The notes: generated from the letters alone by a model not told the origin. A stretch of 64,000 bases of DNA from an uncultured Hungatella sp. (GCA_910585435.1 CAJUEJ010000014.1:27936-91935); one strand, 5' to 3'. Positions 42,467-54,891 are shown, counted from the stretch's first letter. Made by a program: numbers and translations.

Positions 42467-44115
42467 AAACACCATACGCCTTTCTTAAAAAAATAAAATC
42501 TCCTGTCTTTCCCGCCTGGGGGCGCAGTCTTGCCCTGGTTCTCTTCGCTGCCGCTCTCTTAATCCTCACCGGATGTCACGGAAAAGAAGGCTTAAGCCCC
42601 TTCGAAATCCCGGAGGAATTTGATCTTTCCCAATCATATGAGATCACCTTCTGGGCCAAAAATGACACCAACAAGACCCAGACAGCCATCTACGAGAAGG
42701 CAATCTCTGACTTTCAGGCTCTGTATCCCAATATTACTGTCAACCTGCGCCTGTACACAGACTACGGAAAGATTTACAACGATGTTATCACCAACATCGC
42801 AACCGGTACCACCCCAAACGTGTGCATCACCTATCCGGACCACATAGCCACCTACCTGACCGGTACCAATATGGTAGTGCCTCTGGAAACACTGTTTGAG
42901 AACGAAAAGTACGGCTTCAAAGGAAGCCAGATTCCCTTTGACTCCCCTGCCCTTTTGGAAATCATTCCTGAATTCCTGGAGGAATGCGCCTTTGACGGCC
43001 ACTACTATGCCATCCCCTACATGCGCTCCACAGAAGCCTGCTACATCAATAAAACCTATGTGGAATCCCTGGGGTATTCTCTGCCTGACGCCCTGACCTG
43101 GGACTTTGTCTGGCAGGTCAGCGAGGCTGCCATGGCCCGGGACAGGGACGGCAGCTATGTGGTAAACGGCCAGAAGGTTCTGATTCCCTTTATTTACAAA
43201 TCCACAGACAACATGATGATTCAGATGCTGCGCCAGCGCCAGGCAGGGTACTCCTCCGAGGAGGGAGAGCTGCTGCTGTTTAACGATACCACCAGGGAGC
43301 TTCTCCTTACCATCGCAGATCATGCAAAAACCGGCGCCTTCTCCACCTTCAAGATTTCCAGCTACCCCGCCAATTTTCTCAACGCTGGCCAGTGTATTTT
43401 TGCCATCGATTCCACAGCCGGGGCAACCTGGATGGGAACCCATGCCCCCTTATGCGATATCAGCCCGGACAAGCTGGTGGAATTTGAGACCGCCGTCATG
43501 CCCATTCCCCAGTTTGACACCCAAAATCCCAGGATGATCTCCCAGGGCCCGTCGGTCTGTGTCTTCAACAAATCCGATCCCCAGGAGGTCCTTGCCTCCT
43601 GGCTCTTTGCCCAATATCTGTTAACCAATGAGGTACAGATAGCCTACTCCGAGACAGAGGGCTACGTCCCTGTCACATCCAAGGCCCAAAATTCCCCGGA
43701 ATACCAGGACTACCTGTCCAGGTGCGGGGAAGACAACGCCCTGTACTATGATGTAAAAATCAAAGCCGCCAGACTTCTTTTGGAGCATACGGACCACACC
43801 TTTGTCACCCCTGTATTCAACGGCTCCGCCTCCCTTCGGGATGCCTCCGGGCAGATGATTGAAAACACGGTCAAATCCGTCCGGCGCGGGGAAACCATTG
43901 ATGATGCCTATATCGAGAAGCTGTACAGCGATGTGACATCCCTGTACCGCTTGGATCAAATCGGCCAAAAAGCCGGCAATCCTTCCTCCCAGAAAGCAGA
44001 CCTTGGAAAACTGCCCCAGATGTCTGTCTTTTTGCTGTCCGCCCTGGGAATTGCATGGGTATGTATCATATTCTATGTGGTCTTTCAGGCTGTAAAAAAG
44101 AAGCAATCCTATTGA
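42463..44115 (+). CDS. extracellular sugar-binding lipoprotein with C-terminal membrane helix
   Basis: 550 residues from ATG 42463 (AGGAGG nine bases upstream). A basic start, hydrophobic stretch and lipobox ILTGC (Cys about 37) mark it as a lipid-anchored solute-binding protein; YEITFWAKNDTNKTQTAIYEKAI and the DFQALYPNI region are typical of the family 1 sugar binders. Unusually, a second hydrophobic helix near the C-terminus (VFLLSALGIAWVCIIFYVVF, about 523-542) is followed by KKKQSY, so both ends are membrane-bound. Long overlapping frames on either strand are shadows. Ligand unknown. Confidence 0.9.
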   Translation: MKTPYAFLKKIKSPVFPAWGRSLALVLFAAALLILTGCHGKEGLSPFEIPEEFDLSQSYEITFWAKNDTNKTQTAIYEKAISDFQALYPNITVNLRLYTDYGKIYNDVITNIATGTTPNVCITYPDHIATYLTGTNMVVPLETLFENEKYGFKGSQIPFDSPALLEIIPEFLEECAFDGHYYAIPYMRSTEACYINKTYVESLGYSLPDALTWDFVWQVSEAAMARDRDGSYVVNGQKVLIPFIYKSTDNMMIQMLRQRQAGYSSEEGELLLFNDTTRELLLTIADHAKTGAFSTFKISSYPANFLNAGQCIFAIDSTAGATWMGTHAPLCDISPDKLVEFETAVMPIPQFDTQNPRMISQGPSVCVFNKSDPQEVLASWLFAQYLLTNEVQIAYSETEGYVPVTSKAQNSPEYQDYLSRCGEDNALYYDVKIKAARLLLEHTDHTFVTPVFNGSASLRDASGQMIENTVKSVRRGETIDDAYIEKLYSDVTSLYRLDQIGQKAGNPSSQKADLGKLPQMSVFLLSALGIAWVCIIFYVVFQAVKKKQSY

Positions 44116-44139
44116 TTTATTGGAAATATTGTGTATAAT
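44112..44139 (+). promoter_or_regulatory. promoter of the 249-residue lipoprotein gene
   Basis: TTGATT, 16 bases, TATAAT. It begins within the last codons of the binding-protein gene and gives the lipoprotein gene its own transcript. Confidence 0.6.
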
Positions 44140-44204
44140 AGGCTTGTGTTTGATGCCTGCCTGGTGCAGGCAATACTTTAAACATTTAAAGAGGAGAGAG
44201 TAAA

Positions 44205-44954
44205 ATGAAAAAACTGACATCGTTACTTTTAGTTCTTGCACTTGCCATCACCTGTGCAGGCTGCAGTTCTTCCGGCAAGGCTTCCGACGACGGGGACAAA
44301 AAGTCTGAAGGCGTCATGACCTACGAAGAATATGTTGCCGCTGCCCTGGACAGCGAGGTTGTCATCGAAACATATGTGCAGGCCAAACAGTCCTGGTGGG
44401 ACAACAAAGCCACTGTTTATTCCCAGGATAAGGACGGCGCATATTTCCTGTACAATATGGCATGCTCCGAAGAGGACTATGAGAAATTAACCCCAGGCAC
44501 CAAGATTAAAGTGACCGGCTACAAGGCAGAGTGGTCCGGCGAGGTGGAAATCATCGACGCCACCTTTGAAATTGAAGAGGGAAATTACATCGCTCCCGCA
44601 GAGGATGTTACCTCCTTGCTTAGCTCCGATGATTTAATTAATCACCAGAACAAATTCGTATCCTTCAAGGGCATGACCGTAGAAGCTGCCGGCCAGGACG
44701 AGTCTGGAAACGATGTGGCGTATCTGTACAGCTGGGACGGTTCCGGCCAGGATGGCGATGATTTATACTTCAATGTTTCCCTGGATGGCAACACTTACAC
44801 CTTCACCGTTGAGTCCTACCTGTGCGACAACACCACAGATGTGTACAATGCAGTAAAAGCATTAAATATCGGCGACAAAATCGACATGGAAGGTTTCCTC
44901 TACTGGTATGAAGGCGTCAACCCACATATCACCTCTGTAACACCTTCAAAATAA
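44205..44954 (+). CDS. lipoprotein of unknown function
   Basis: 249 residues. Signal peptide MKKLTSLLLVLALAITCAGC with lipobox CAGC (Cys 20), then a Ser/Asp-rich linker. The mature part has two similar beta-rich segments, TKIKVTGYKAEWSGEVEIIDATFEI and DKIDMEGFLYWYEGVNPHITSV, which look like OB-fold strands of the kind seen in small nucleic-acid-binding or adhesive lipoproteins. No enzyme motif. It has its own promoter and is followed by a strong terminator, so it is a single-gene unit after the ABC operon. Confidence 0.88.
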   Translation: MKKLTSLLLVLALAITCAGCSSSGKASDDGDKKSEGVMTYEEYVAAALDSEVVIETYVQAKQSWWDNKATVYSQDKDGAYFLYNMACSEEDYEKLTPGTKIKVTGYKAEWSGEVEIIDATFEIEEGNYIAPAEDVTSLLSSDDLINHQNKFVSFKGMTVEAAGQDESGNDVAYLYSWDGSGQDGDDLYFNVSLDGNTYTFTVESYLCDNTTDVYNAVKALNIGDKIDMEGFLYWYEGVNPHITSVTPSK

Positions 44955-44963
44955 AACAACATA

Positions 44964-45012
44964 CCCCCTTAATTTTCAGCTACAGGCTGCAAGGTTAAGG
45001 GGGTTTATGTTT
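44964..45012 (+). terminator. terminator of the lipoprotein gene
   Basis: CCCCCTTAA (44964-44972) pairs with TTAAGGGGG (44995-45003) and is followed by TTTATGTTTT. Confidence 0.9.
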
Positions 45013-45042
45013 TGGTTGTTATGTTTTGATTGTTATTTTTTT

Positions 45043-45080
45043 ATCAATCTATTCCTGTTTCCATTGATCTGTGCTATACT
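45043..45080 (+). promoter_or_regulatory. pncB promoter with inverted repeat
   Basis: TGCTATACT (extended -10, box at 45075-45080) lies just after the inverted repeat ATCAAT (45043-45048) / ATTGAT (45063-45068). The -35 is weak. The half-site ATCAA is shared with the dyad in front of the NADAR/NUDIX operon, which makes a common regulator conceivable. Confidence 0.45.
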
Positions 45081-45113
45081 TTCTGAAAACACAGAAGATA
45101 GGAGAACCATTAT

Positions 45114-46577
45114 ATGTCCAGGCGAAATCTGACTTTATTAACAGATCTATATGAACTGACTATGATGCAGGGGTATTTTAAAGAAAAACAGGCAAATGAA
45201 ACTGTCATTTTTGATGCTTTCTACCGCAGCAATCCCAACAACAACGGCTATTCCATCTGTGCCGGCCTTCAGCAGGTAATCGAATACATCGAAAATTTAC
45301 ATTTTGAGCAGGAGGACATCGATTATCTGCGATCTACCGGACTGTTTGAGGAAGACTTCCTGGAATATTTAAGAGACTTCCATTTTTCGGGAGATATCTA
45401 CGGGATTCCTGAAGGCACAGTAGTATTTCCCAGAGAGCCTTTGGTAAAAGTCATAGCTCCCATTATGGAGGCCCAGCTGGTGGAGACGGCGCTTTTAAAT
45501 ATTATCAATCACCAGAGCCTTATCGCCACCAAGACTGCCAGAGTGGTCTATGCGGCTCAGGGCGACGGGATTATGGAATTCGGCCTTCGCCGTGCCCAGG
45601 GCCCGGACGCAGGCATTTACGGCGCCAGAGCAGCCATGATCGCAGGATGCATCGGCACCTCCAATGTCCTGGCCGGGCAGATGTTCGATGTCCCGGTAAA
45701 GGGTACCCATGCCCACAGCTGGATTATGAGCTTTCCCGATGAGCTGACTGCGTTCCGCGCCTATGCCAGATTGTATCCCACAGCATGTATCCTTCTGGTA
45801 GATACTTATGACACCTTAAAATCCGGCGTCCCCAACGCCATCAAGGTATTCACCGAGATGAGAGAGGCAAAAATCCCCCTCACGTTCTACGGTATCCGCC
45901 TGGACAGCGGCGATCTGGCCTATCTGTCTAAAAAAGCCAAAAAGATGCTGGATGAAGCCGGTTTTCCGGATGCGGTGATTTCCGCCTCCAATGACCTTGA
46001 TGAGAACTTAATCAGCAGCTTAAAGCTTCAGGGAGCTGCCATCAACTCCTGGGGCGTGGGAACCAACCTAATCACCTCCAAAGACTGCCCTTCCTTCGGC
46101 GGCGTATATAAACTGGCTGCCATCAAGGACAATGCCACCGGTAAATTTATTCCGAAAATCAAACTGTCAGAAAATGCAGAGAAGATCACCAACCCGGGCA
46201 ACAAGACGATTCAGAGGATCTACAACAAAGAGACCGGAAAAATCATCGCCGATTTAATCTGTCTGGTGGAGGAAACCTATGATTCCAGGGATTCTCTTCT
46301 TCTGTTTGACCCGGTGGAGACCTGGAAGAAGACACACCTGGCGCCTGACAGCTACACCATACGGGAGCTGATGGTCCCTATATTCTTAAACGGAGCCTGC
46401 GTGTACCAGTCTCCCAAGGTTATGGATATCCGGGACTATTGTAAGCAGGAATTAAATACCCTGTGGGTGGAATCTCTCCGTCTGGAGTACCCTCACCGCA
46501 CCCATGTAGATTTATCCCTTCCGCTGTGGAACATGAAAAATGAGCTGTTAAGCCAGTATCATTTTGAAGGCCAATAA
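45114..46577 (+). CDS. pncB: nicotinate phosphoribosyltransferase
   Basis: 487 residues, the length of the Gram-positive type. Joins nicotinate and PRPP to nicotinate mononucleotide in NAD salvage. Start RNLTLLTDLYELTMMQGY is family-typical; the phosphorylated active-site histidine region is GTHAHSW (about 200), followed by DTYDTLKSG, IRLDSGDLAYLSKK (PRPP-binding side) and ISASNDLDE. Ribosome site AGGAGA before ATG 45114. Single gene with its own promoter. Confidence 0.97.
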   Translation: MSRRNLTLLTDLYELTMMQGYFKEKQANETVIFDAFYRSNPNNNGYSICAGLQQVIEYIENLHFEQEDIDYLRSTGLFEEDFLEYLRDFHFSGDIYGIPEGTVVFPREPLVKVIAPIMEAQLVETALLNIINHQSLIATKTARVVYAAQGDGIMEFGLRRAQGPDAGIYGARAAMIAGCIGTSNVLAGQMFDVPVKGTHAHSWIMSFPDELTAFRAYARLYPTACILLVDTYDTLKSGVPNAIKVFTEMREAKIPLTFYGIRLDSGDLAYLSKKAKKMLDEAGFPDAVISASNDLDENLISSLKLQGAAINSWGVGTNLITSKDCPSFGGVYKLAAIKDNATGKFIPKIKLSENAEKITNPGNKTIQRIYNKETGKIIADLICLVEETYDSRDSLLLFDPVETWKKTHLAPDSYTIRELMVPIFLNGACVYQSPKVMDIRDYCKQELNTLWVESLRLEYPHRTHVDLSLPLWNMKNELLSQYHFEGQ

Positions 46578-46716
46578 ATTATCGGATATACATTCACAAT
46601 CTATTCATAAATCTTTTACAACCTTGCTAAACTTTCTTCATATTTAGTGGATATACTTATAAATGTCAGATGAAGTTGTTGCTGCTTACATTTCGATAAG
46701 ATTTTTTTCATAATCT

Positions 46717-46755
46717 GCCGGTAGTCTTTTAGAAGATTACCGGCTCCTCCCTTTT
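46717..46755 (+). terminator. terminator after pncB
   Basis: GCCGGTAGTCTT (46717-46728) pairs with AAGATTACCGGC (46733-46744), followed by TCCTCCCTTTTCTT. It lies 140 bp after the pncB stop. Confidence 0.7.
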
Positions 46756-46858
46756 CTTAAGATGTATTCTCGCTATCCCCTAGTATGACCCGCACCAATT
46801 AACCATATGTTTCACTTGTCTAAATTTCCATCTGCTTCGTTGTCATCGGAAAACAGAA

Positions 46859-46898
46859 CAAGAGCTGCCTTTCCCCCACAGAAAGCAGCTCTTTTTTC
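46859..46898 (+). terminator. second hairpin with T-run
   Basis: AGAGCTGCCTTTC (46861-46873) pairs with GAAAGCAGCTCT (46881-46892), then six T. A strong intrinsic terminator with no evident gene between it and the preceding one. The rest of 46578-47140 shows nothing else that I can support. Confidence 0.75.
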
Positions 46899-47140
46899 AC
46901 GTTCATCCATATTACATTATAATTGTAAAATTTTGACATTCCCCTTTGTCAAAAAGATACCTGCAAGCACCCCTTTGTGCTTCTCATGTGACAAATATAC
47001 CATGGTTTTCCTGAAAAGTCAAGCTTTTCATGTCATTTTGCAAAATTTTTTCTTTTGATTTTTTATTTTTTGCATTTAGATTACAAATCTTCGCAAAACA
47101 TAATTCTTTCATTTCTGTACATACTTTCTATATACTCCAA

Positions 47141-47243
47141 CACAGTAAATCCTCATGCCTTGCCAAGGCACCACCATGAATGAAAGGGAATTTACTGTGC
47201 CCCTCCGGGAGGATGCGCACAAAATGCCAAAAGCGGGCATTTT
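47141..47243. repeat. inverted repeats upstream of the GerA gene
   Basis: CACAGTAAAT (47141-47150) pairs exactly with ATTTACTGTG (47190-47199), enclosing GCCTTG/CAAGGC. Next follow AAAATGCC / GGGCATTTT (47221-47228 with 47235-47243). A further GCGCAGCAAGTGCGC lies at about 47260. The series fills the leader of the germination gene; it could be an old mobile remnant or a structured leader. Confidence 0.5.
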
Positions 47244-47336
47244 GGTGCTTGTACGGCCAGCGCAGCAAGTGCGCAGTCCTACCGTAAGAATTCGAGAATT
47301 TCGCAGCAACTAATTAAAAAAATAAAGGAGATACCC

Positions 47337-48740
47337 ATGAGTTTTTCTACCCGACTTGACGAAAATATGACCCGTTTCAATGAGCTGCTGGATGTTAATG
47401 CAAACTTTGACGTGGTCTGCCGCACCACAACCGTGGGAGGCAGAAATGCCTGCATCTATTTTGTAGACGGATTTACGAAAGATGAAGTTCTGTTAAAGAT
47501 CATGCAGATCTGGGAATCTATGAAGCCGGAGGCCATGCCGGAGAATGCCCGGGATTTTTCCAAACAGTATGTCCCTTACGGGGAAGTGGGGCTGGCAGAC
47601 AAGGAGGAGGATGTTATCCTCCAGCTGCTTACAGGAATTTCCTGTATCTTTATTGACGGGTATGACCACTGTCTCACCCTTGACTGCCGCACCTATCCGG
47701 CCAGAGGCGTATCGGAGCCGGAAAAGGACAAGGTTATGCGGGGATCCAGAGACGGTTTTGTGGAGACGCTGATTTTCAACACGGCCCTGATCCGCAGAAG
47801 AATCCGTGACCCCAAGCTTACCATGGAGATACTGACCGCAGGAGAAAGCTCCCACACAGATATCGCCGTCTGCTATATGAAGGGACGGGTGGATGAACAG
47901 ATGTTAGAAAACATAAAAAAAAGAATTGAGAGCATTCATGTGGACGCTTTGACTATGAACCAGGAAAGCCTGGCAGAATGTCTTTACCCACATAAATGGT
48001 ACAACCCTTTTCCCAAGTTTAAATTTTCCGAACGGCCTGACACAGCGGCAGCCTCCATCCTGGAAGGAAACATTATCATATTGGTGGACAACTCTCCGGC
48101 TGCCATGATTCTCCCCTCCTCTGTCTTTGACATCATCGAGGAGGCTGATGACTACTATTTCCCACCGGTTACAGGGACTTATCTCAGGCTGTCAAGAATG
48201 ACCATCTCGTTCCTGGCGCTGGTTCTGACTCCTACCTGGCTGCTTCTCATGCAAAATCCCCAGATTTTGCCTCCATGGCTGGAATTTATCCTGCTGTCAG
48301 AACAGCCTCACGTTCCTCTGATTATCCAGCTGTTTGTTCTGGAATTTGCCATCGACGGCCTGCGGCTGGCAGCTATCAACACCCCCAATATGCTGACTAC
48401 ACCTTTGAGTGTCATCGCCGGTATTGTCTTAGGGGAATACTCAGTAAAATCCGGCTGGTTCAGCAGCGAGACCATGCTTTACATGGCATTTGTCACCATC
48501 GCCAATTATTCTCAGGCCAGCTTTGAGCTTGGTTATGCCCTAAAGTTTATGCGTATGCTGATCCTTGTGTTGACCGCCCTGTTTAACGGCTGGGGATACG
48601 CTGCAGGACTTGTCATATCCGTCTGCGCCATTGTCTTCAACAAAACCATCGCAGGAAAAAGCTACATCTACCCCCTGATCCCCTTCCACTGGTCAGAACT
48701 TAAAAAGAGGTTTCTGCGGGGCAGGCTTCCCCATAAATAA
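47337..48740 (+). CDS. GerA-family spore germination protein
   Basis: 467 residues. A soluble N-terminal half with GESSHTDIAVCYMKGRVD and NPFPKFKFSERPD, then about five to six membrane helices from residue 285 (LVLTPTWLLLMQ, VIAGIVLGEYSV, MRMLILVLTALFNGWGYAAGLVISVCAIVF), the layout of GerA/SpoVAF proteins of the spore inner membrane. No GerB or GerC partner lies beside it, so it is either an orphan GerA or SpoVAF-like. AAAGGAG before ATG 47337. It supports a spore-forming host. Confidence 0.9.
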   Translation: MSFSTRLDENMTRFNELLDVNANFDVVCRTTTVGGRNACIYFVDGFTKDEVLLKIMQIWESMKPEAMPENARDFSKQYVPYGEVGLADKEEDVILQLLTGISCIFIDGYDHCLTLDCRTYPARGVSEPEKDKVMRGSRDGFVETLIFNTALIRRRIRDPKLTMEILTAGESSHTDIAVCYMKGRVDEQMLENIKKRIESIHVDALTMNQESLAECLYPHKWYNPFPKFKFSERPDTAAASILEGNIIILVDNSPAAMILPSSVFDIIEEADDYYFPPVTGTYLRLSRMTISFLALVLTPTWLLLMQNPQILPPWLEFILLSEQPHVPLIIQLFVLEFAIDGLRLAAINTPNMLTTPLSVIAGIVLGEYSVKSGWFSSETMLYMAFVTIANYSQASFELGYALKFMRMLILVLTALFNGWGYAAGLVISVCAIVFNKTIAGKSYIYPLIPFHWSELKKRFLRGRLPHK

Positions 48741-48742
48741 CA

Positions 48743-49777
48743 TCATTTGGCAGCTTCCCTTCCTCCGTTCAGCATGGTCCAGATTAAGGGCAGATGCTTT
48801 AAAATCCGGGCAGACAGACAGCAGACAGCTGTGGCTAAAGCAGGCATCCCCAGATACAGGGCCCCTGCTGCCAGTTCACTGCCCCACAGCCAGTCTGCCA
48901 GGATTTTATTCAGAAAACGTACCGGTATAAAATGAAACGCGTAAATAAAAAAAGTATATTCCATCCACGGCCTCTGCTTTCCCAGACGCCTTTCATCTGC
49001 CATCAGCCAGAGGCCAAAGACAGCCAGGGTATAGTATGCCACAATAGCAGGCGGAAAAGATCTTGCATAGTAAGGCACACCGGCAAGCATTCCCAGTATC
49101 AAAAGGACTGCTCCCAAGGCTGCCCTCCGTCTGGTCCATTGCCCCTCCACAGCATTCTGCCAGTGAAGGGCCAGAAACCCTGCCGAAGAATAGTAAAAAA
49201 GCGCATCCAGGTTTAGCAAAGGCAGGGTATTCTCCCCATGAATTATAAAAAACACCGCAGCCAAAAACATACAGCCGCTCCACACCCTTTTTAGAAACAG
49301 ATACAGAAGCGGAGCCAGAGCCACCAGAAGAATCAGCTGATACATAAACCAGAAAACCGGATTATACCGGTAAAATACGGCTGCCTCTGCCATCTGTTCC
49401 AGAGAAAGACGAATATCCGGCTTATTGACAATATCCCTCAGAAACTCTGCCTGGTTGGCGATCAAATACCCGAAATAGTAAAGCAGGTTCCACACAAGAT
49501 AAGGAATCAGAAGGGTCTTCACCCTCCGTCTCCATTTTCCCGAAAGCTTTTCCATGGTAAAGCCGCGGAAAAACTGATAGCCTGACATCATAAGAAAGCA
49601 GGGAATGCTGATGCGTATCACCGCCGGAATGATCTTATATTCCAGCAGCATCAGCGGATGCCCCTCATGAAGCTTCCCCAGAAACAGTTCTGCGTTGCCT
49701 GCATGAATCCAAATCACCATGATGCAGCAGCAAACCCGGAACCATCCTATTTTTCTCCGGAACCTGTCATCCTCCAT
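48743..49777 (-). CDS. membrane acyltransferase, Acyl_transf_3 type
   Basis: 344 residues with about ten membrane helices. RVCCCIMVIWIHAGNAELF (helix 1 with the histidine expected in family 3), then IPCFLMMSGYQFFRGF, LLIPYLVWNLLYYFGYL, FWFMYQLILLVALAPLLYLFL and FFIYAFHFIPVRFL. Such proteins O-acylate surface polysaccharides, peptidoglycan or lipids. The gene converges with the germination gene (2-bp gap) and shows no obvious partner. Confidence 0.88.
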   Translation of the reverse strand: MEDDRFRRKIGWFRVCCCIMVIWIHAGNAELFLGKLHEGHPLMLLEYKIIPAVIRISIPCFLMMSGYQFFRGFTMEKLSGKWRRRVKTLLIPYLVWNLLYYFGYLIANQAEFLRDIVNKPDIRLSLEQMAEAAVFYRYNPVFWFMYQLILLVALAPLLYLFLKRVWSGCMFLAAVFFIIHGENTLPLLNLDALFYYSSAGFLALHWQNAVEGQWTRRRAALGAVLLILGMLAGVPYYARSFPPAIVAYYTLAVFGLWLMADERRLGKQRPWMEYTFFIYAFHFIPVRFLNKILADWLWGSELAAGALYLGMPALATAVCCLSARILKHLPLIWTMLNGGREAAK

Positions 49778-49874
49778 GCCCTCTATTCCTTATCCCGGCA
49801 CTTCTGCCGCTTTTCTTCCATTCCCTCTTCAGGCGATGACCCTTTTGCGGTTCAAAACAGTGAAGCCATTCACC

Positions 49875-50714
49875 TTACACACGCTCATATATCTCCTGCA
49901 GATGGGCCACATCGCTGTGGTATCTTCCCGGATTGGACTCCTCTAAAAGCATGGTGATATACGGTTTGTCTTTTTTCAGGTTCCGAAGCAGTGTCTCATA
50001 ATGGAACATCCCCTCTCCGATATTGGCAAACTGAGGCTGCCCGTCCTTTACCGTAAAGTCCTTCACATGAATCACACTGATTCTGTCTCCGTACAGGCGA
50101 AATGCCTTTTCGATCACCTCATCCTGATCCTTATAATTTCCCGGGCCGATTAAATTTACCGGATCCAAAATAGCCTCCACGTTGGGGGAATCTATATCCT
50201 CCAGGAAGCGCCGCATCATCTCCGGACAGTATAGGGTGTGGTCGTGAACCGCCTCAATCCCCACAGTCACGCCCAGCTTTTCCGCCGCGCCCACAATCTC
50301 TTTCATGCTCTTTAAAAGAAGGTTGTAGCAGCCTTCCGTGTAAGTGTAGGGAACCACATTAAAGTCCGCATCATACCGCCCTGTCTCTGTTCCCACCATA
50401 TCCGCACCTATGGCTTTTGCATATTTTAAGTGTTCTATAAATTTCCTGACTGCTTTCTGCCTCTCCCCTTCATCTGGATTGGCCGGATTGATGTAGCAGC
50501 CCAGCACAGATACATGGATGCTTCTTTCATCCAGCTTTTGGCGGATCATCCGCCCGAAGCCAGGGGAATAGTGTCCATAGTCAAAGTCAAACCCTTCAAT
50601 GGATTTTGCCAGCGCCAGCTGAATCTGATCCACCCCCAGCTTCTGAACCGCATCAAATACTGTATCTATATCTGCTTTCGGACTGATATCGTGGCAACGC
50701 ATACCGTAATTCAT
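49875..50714 (-). CDS. sugar phosphate isomerase/epimerase (AP endonuclease 2 family)
   Basis: 279 residues, a TIM-barrel of the xylose-isomerase-like/AP-endonuclease-2 family. Metal-ligand positions: GTETGRYD, GIEAVHDHTLY, ILDPVNLIG, VIHVKDFTV and LEESNPGRY. AAGGATGGG precedes ATG 50714. Acts on an unknown sugar or polyol; stands between the acyltransferase and guaB without clear operon ties. Confidence 0.85.
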   Translation of the reverse strand: MNYGMRCHDISPKADIDTVFDAVQKLGVDQIQLALAKSIEGFDFDYGHYSPGFGRMIRQKLDERSIHVSVLGCYINPANPDEGERQKAVRKFIEHLKYAKAIGADMVGTETGRYDADFNVVPYTYTEGCYNLLLKSMKEIVGAAEKLGVTVGIEAVHDHTLYCPEMMRRFLEDIDSPNVEAILDPVNLIGPGNYKDQDEVIEKAFRLYGDRISVIHVKDFTVKDGQPQFANIGEGMFHYETLLRNLKKDKPYITMLLEESNPGRYHSDVAHLQEIYERV

Positions 50715-50801
50715 ATTGATTTCCCATCCTTTCCTGCCTTTATTCTGTATCTTGCAGCAGTTCAGATTTTTTGAACTGTAAGTACTGTCCCTCTATTTTA
50801 C

Positions 50802-52322
<1,521 letters not shown>

Positions 52323-52383
52323 TCAGCTGCAAAGGAAGGAACAGAGGGGAAAATCCTAAGGCATGTTTTATTGTTAGTTCCTA

Positions 52384-52412
52384 AGTCTATCAGATTTTCA
52401 TATAGTTGTCAA
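52384..52412 (-). promoter_or_regulatory. guaB promoter
   Basis: TTGACA, 17 bases, TAGACT on the minus strand. The leader down to ATG 52256 has no riboswitch fold that I recognise. Confidence 0.75.
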
Positions 52413-52447
52413 GGAAAAGGTCAGGCGAAAAAGAGTTATAAAAATGA

Positions 52448-52495
52448 CAAAAAAACACCCTCACCGAACAGACGGATTCTTCTGTTCCAGTGAGG
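52448..52495 (-). terminator. terminator after the small membrane protein gene
   Basis: CCTCAC..AACAGA (from 52459) pairs with TCTGTT..GTGAGG (to 52495); on the minus strand it is followed by seven to eight T. Confidence 0.85.
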
Positions 52496-52561
52496 ATGTA
52501 TAGTTCACAGGAAATCCTCTTTCATTCATGGTGGTGTGTCCGCTGCCAGGCGCATACAGGT

Positions 52562-53056
52562 TTACTGTATTACCTTTCTGGGCCCTTTTTGTCTCATAAC
52601 GGAAAGGACTTTGTCGTTAGGCTCAAACAGCACCTTCTCCGTAACACTTCCTGCCTGGCGGATGATGGCGTAGACTCTGGAATGAGGCATATGGGAAGTA
52701 AAATCCAGAACCTTCATGCCCTGTTTCTCATAGTCCTTTATCATGTAGGAATCAACGGGAGCCACAATCTGTATCTCCTCCATGGTGCCTTCCCATGCTT
52801 TTTTTCTTCTGGCCTTTCCCATGACCCGATCCACTGTCAGCTGATCATTGACAACCAGATACTCAAACTCCACACTTAAGCGCTGGAAAACGTAATAGGT
52901 AATGGCACCCACAATGGCCAGAATAATAATGCCAAAGGGCAGAATCATGGCTAAAAATGCGGCAATTACACAGAGGAATATAAGAACCCCCTTGATTAAA
53001 TAGGTGTAGGCTGGAGCCTTCCTTTTTACCAGCCATTCTGCATAAGAATCGTTCAT
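52562..53056 (-). CDS. small membrane protein of unknown function
   Basis: 164 residues from ATG 53056 (AAAGGA upstream); the frame to 53146 adds 30 improbable residues overlapping the groEL terminator side. Two membrane helices in a row (YLIKGVLIFLCVIAAFLAMIL, FGIIILAIVGAITYYVF), then a cytoplasmic beta-rich domain with RLSVEFEYLVVNDQLTVDRVMG, resembling PH-like domains of unnamed Firmicutes proteins (possibly DUF6106). Function unknown. Lies between groEL and guaB with its own terminator. Confidence 0.75.
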   Translation of the reverse strand: MNDSYAEWLVKRKAPAYTYLIKGVLIFLCVIAAFLAMILPFGIIILAIVGAITYYVFQRLSVEFEYLVVNDQLTVDRVMGKARRKKAWEGTMEEIQIVAPVDSYMIKDYEKQGMKVLDFTSHMPHSRVYAIIRQAGSVTEKVLFEPNDKVLSVMRQKGPRKVIQ

Positions 53057-53122
53057 AAATATAGTCCTTTCTTCAGTGAATTGATGATACGCTCCTGCCG
53101 GCCGGCCTTTCGTTCCACAGAA

Positions 53123-53170
53123 CAAAAGCCGGGAGAGAACATGCATGCAAGCATGGCGTCCTCTCCCGGC
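53123..53170 (-). terminator. groEL terminator
   Basis: GCCGGGAGAG (53128-53137) pairs with CTCTCCCGGC (53161-53170), followed on the minus strand by TTTTGTT. Confidence 0.88.
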
Positions 53171-53193
53171 ACATATCCTTACTCTGCGTTTGC

Positions 53194-54849
<1,656 letters not shown>

Positions 54850-54891
54850 TTATGACTCTGTTTTCAAATCTCTGTAACCGCTGTTTCGAGC

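Noticed and set aside
42634..43443. Antisense 269-codon open frame
   Set aside because: It lies wholly opposite the sugar-binding lipoprotein gene, whose product has clear family features; the antisense peptide is glycine/valine-rich without domains, a typical shadow in GC-rich DNA.
43621..44241. Antisense 206-codon open frame over the end of the binding-protein gene
   Set aside because: Covers a coding gene, a promoter and a lipoprotein signal sequence on the other strand; no motif or ribosome site.
47109..47309. Minus-strand 66-codon frame upstream of the germination gene
   Set aside because: Runs through the series of inverted repeats; no ribosome site or conserved pattern.
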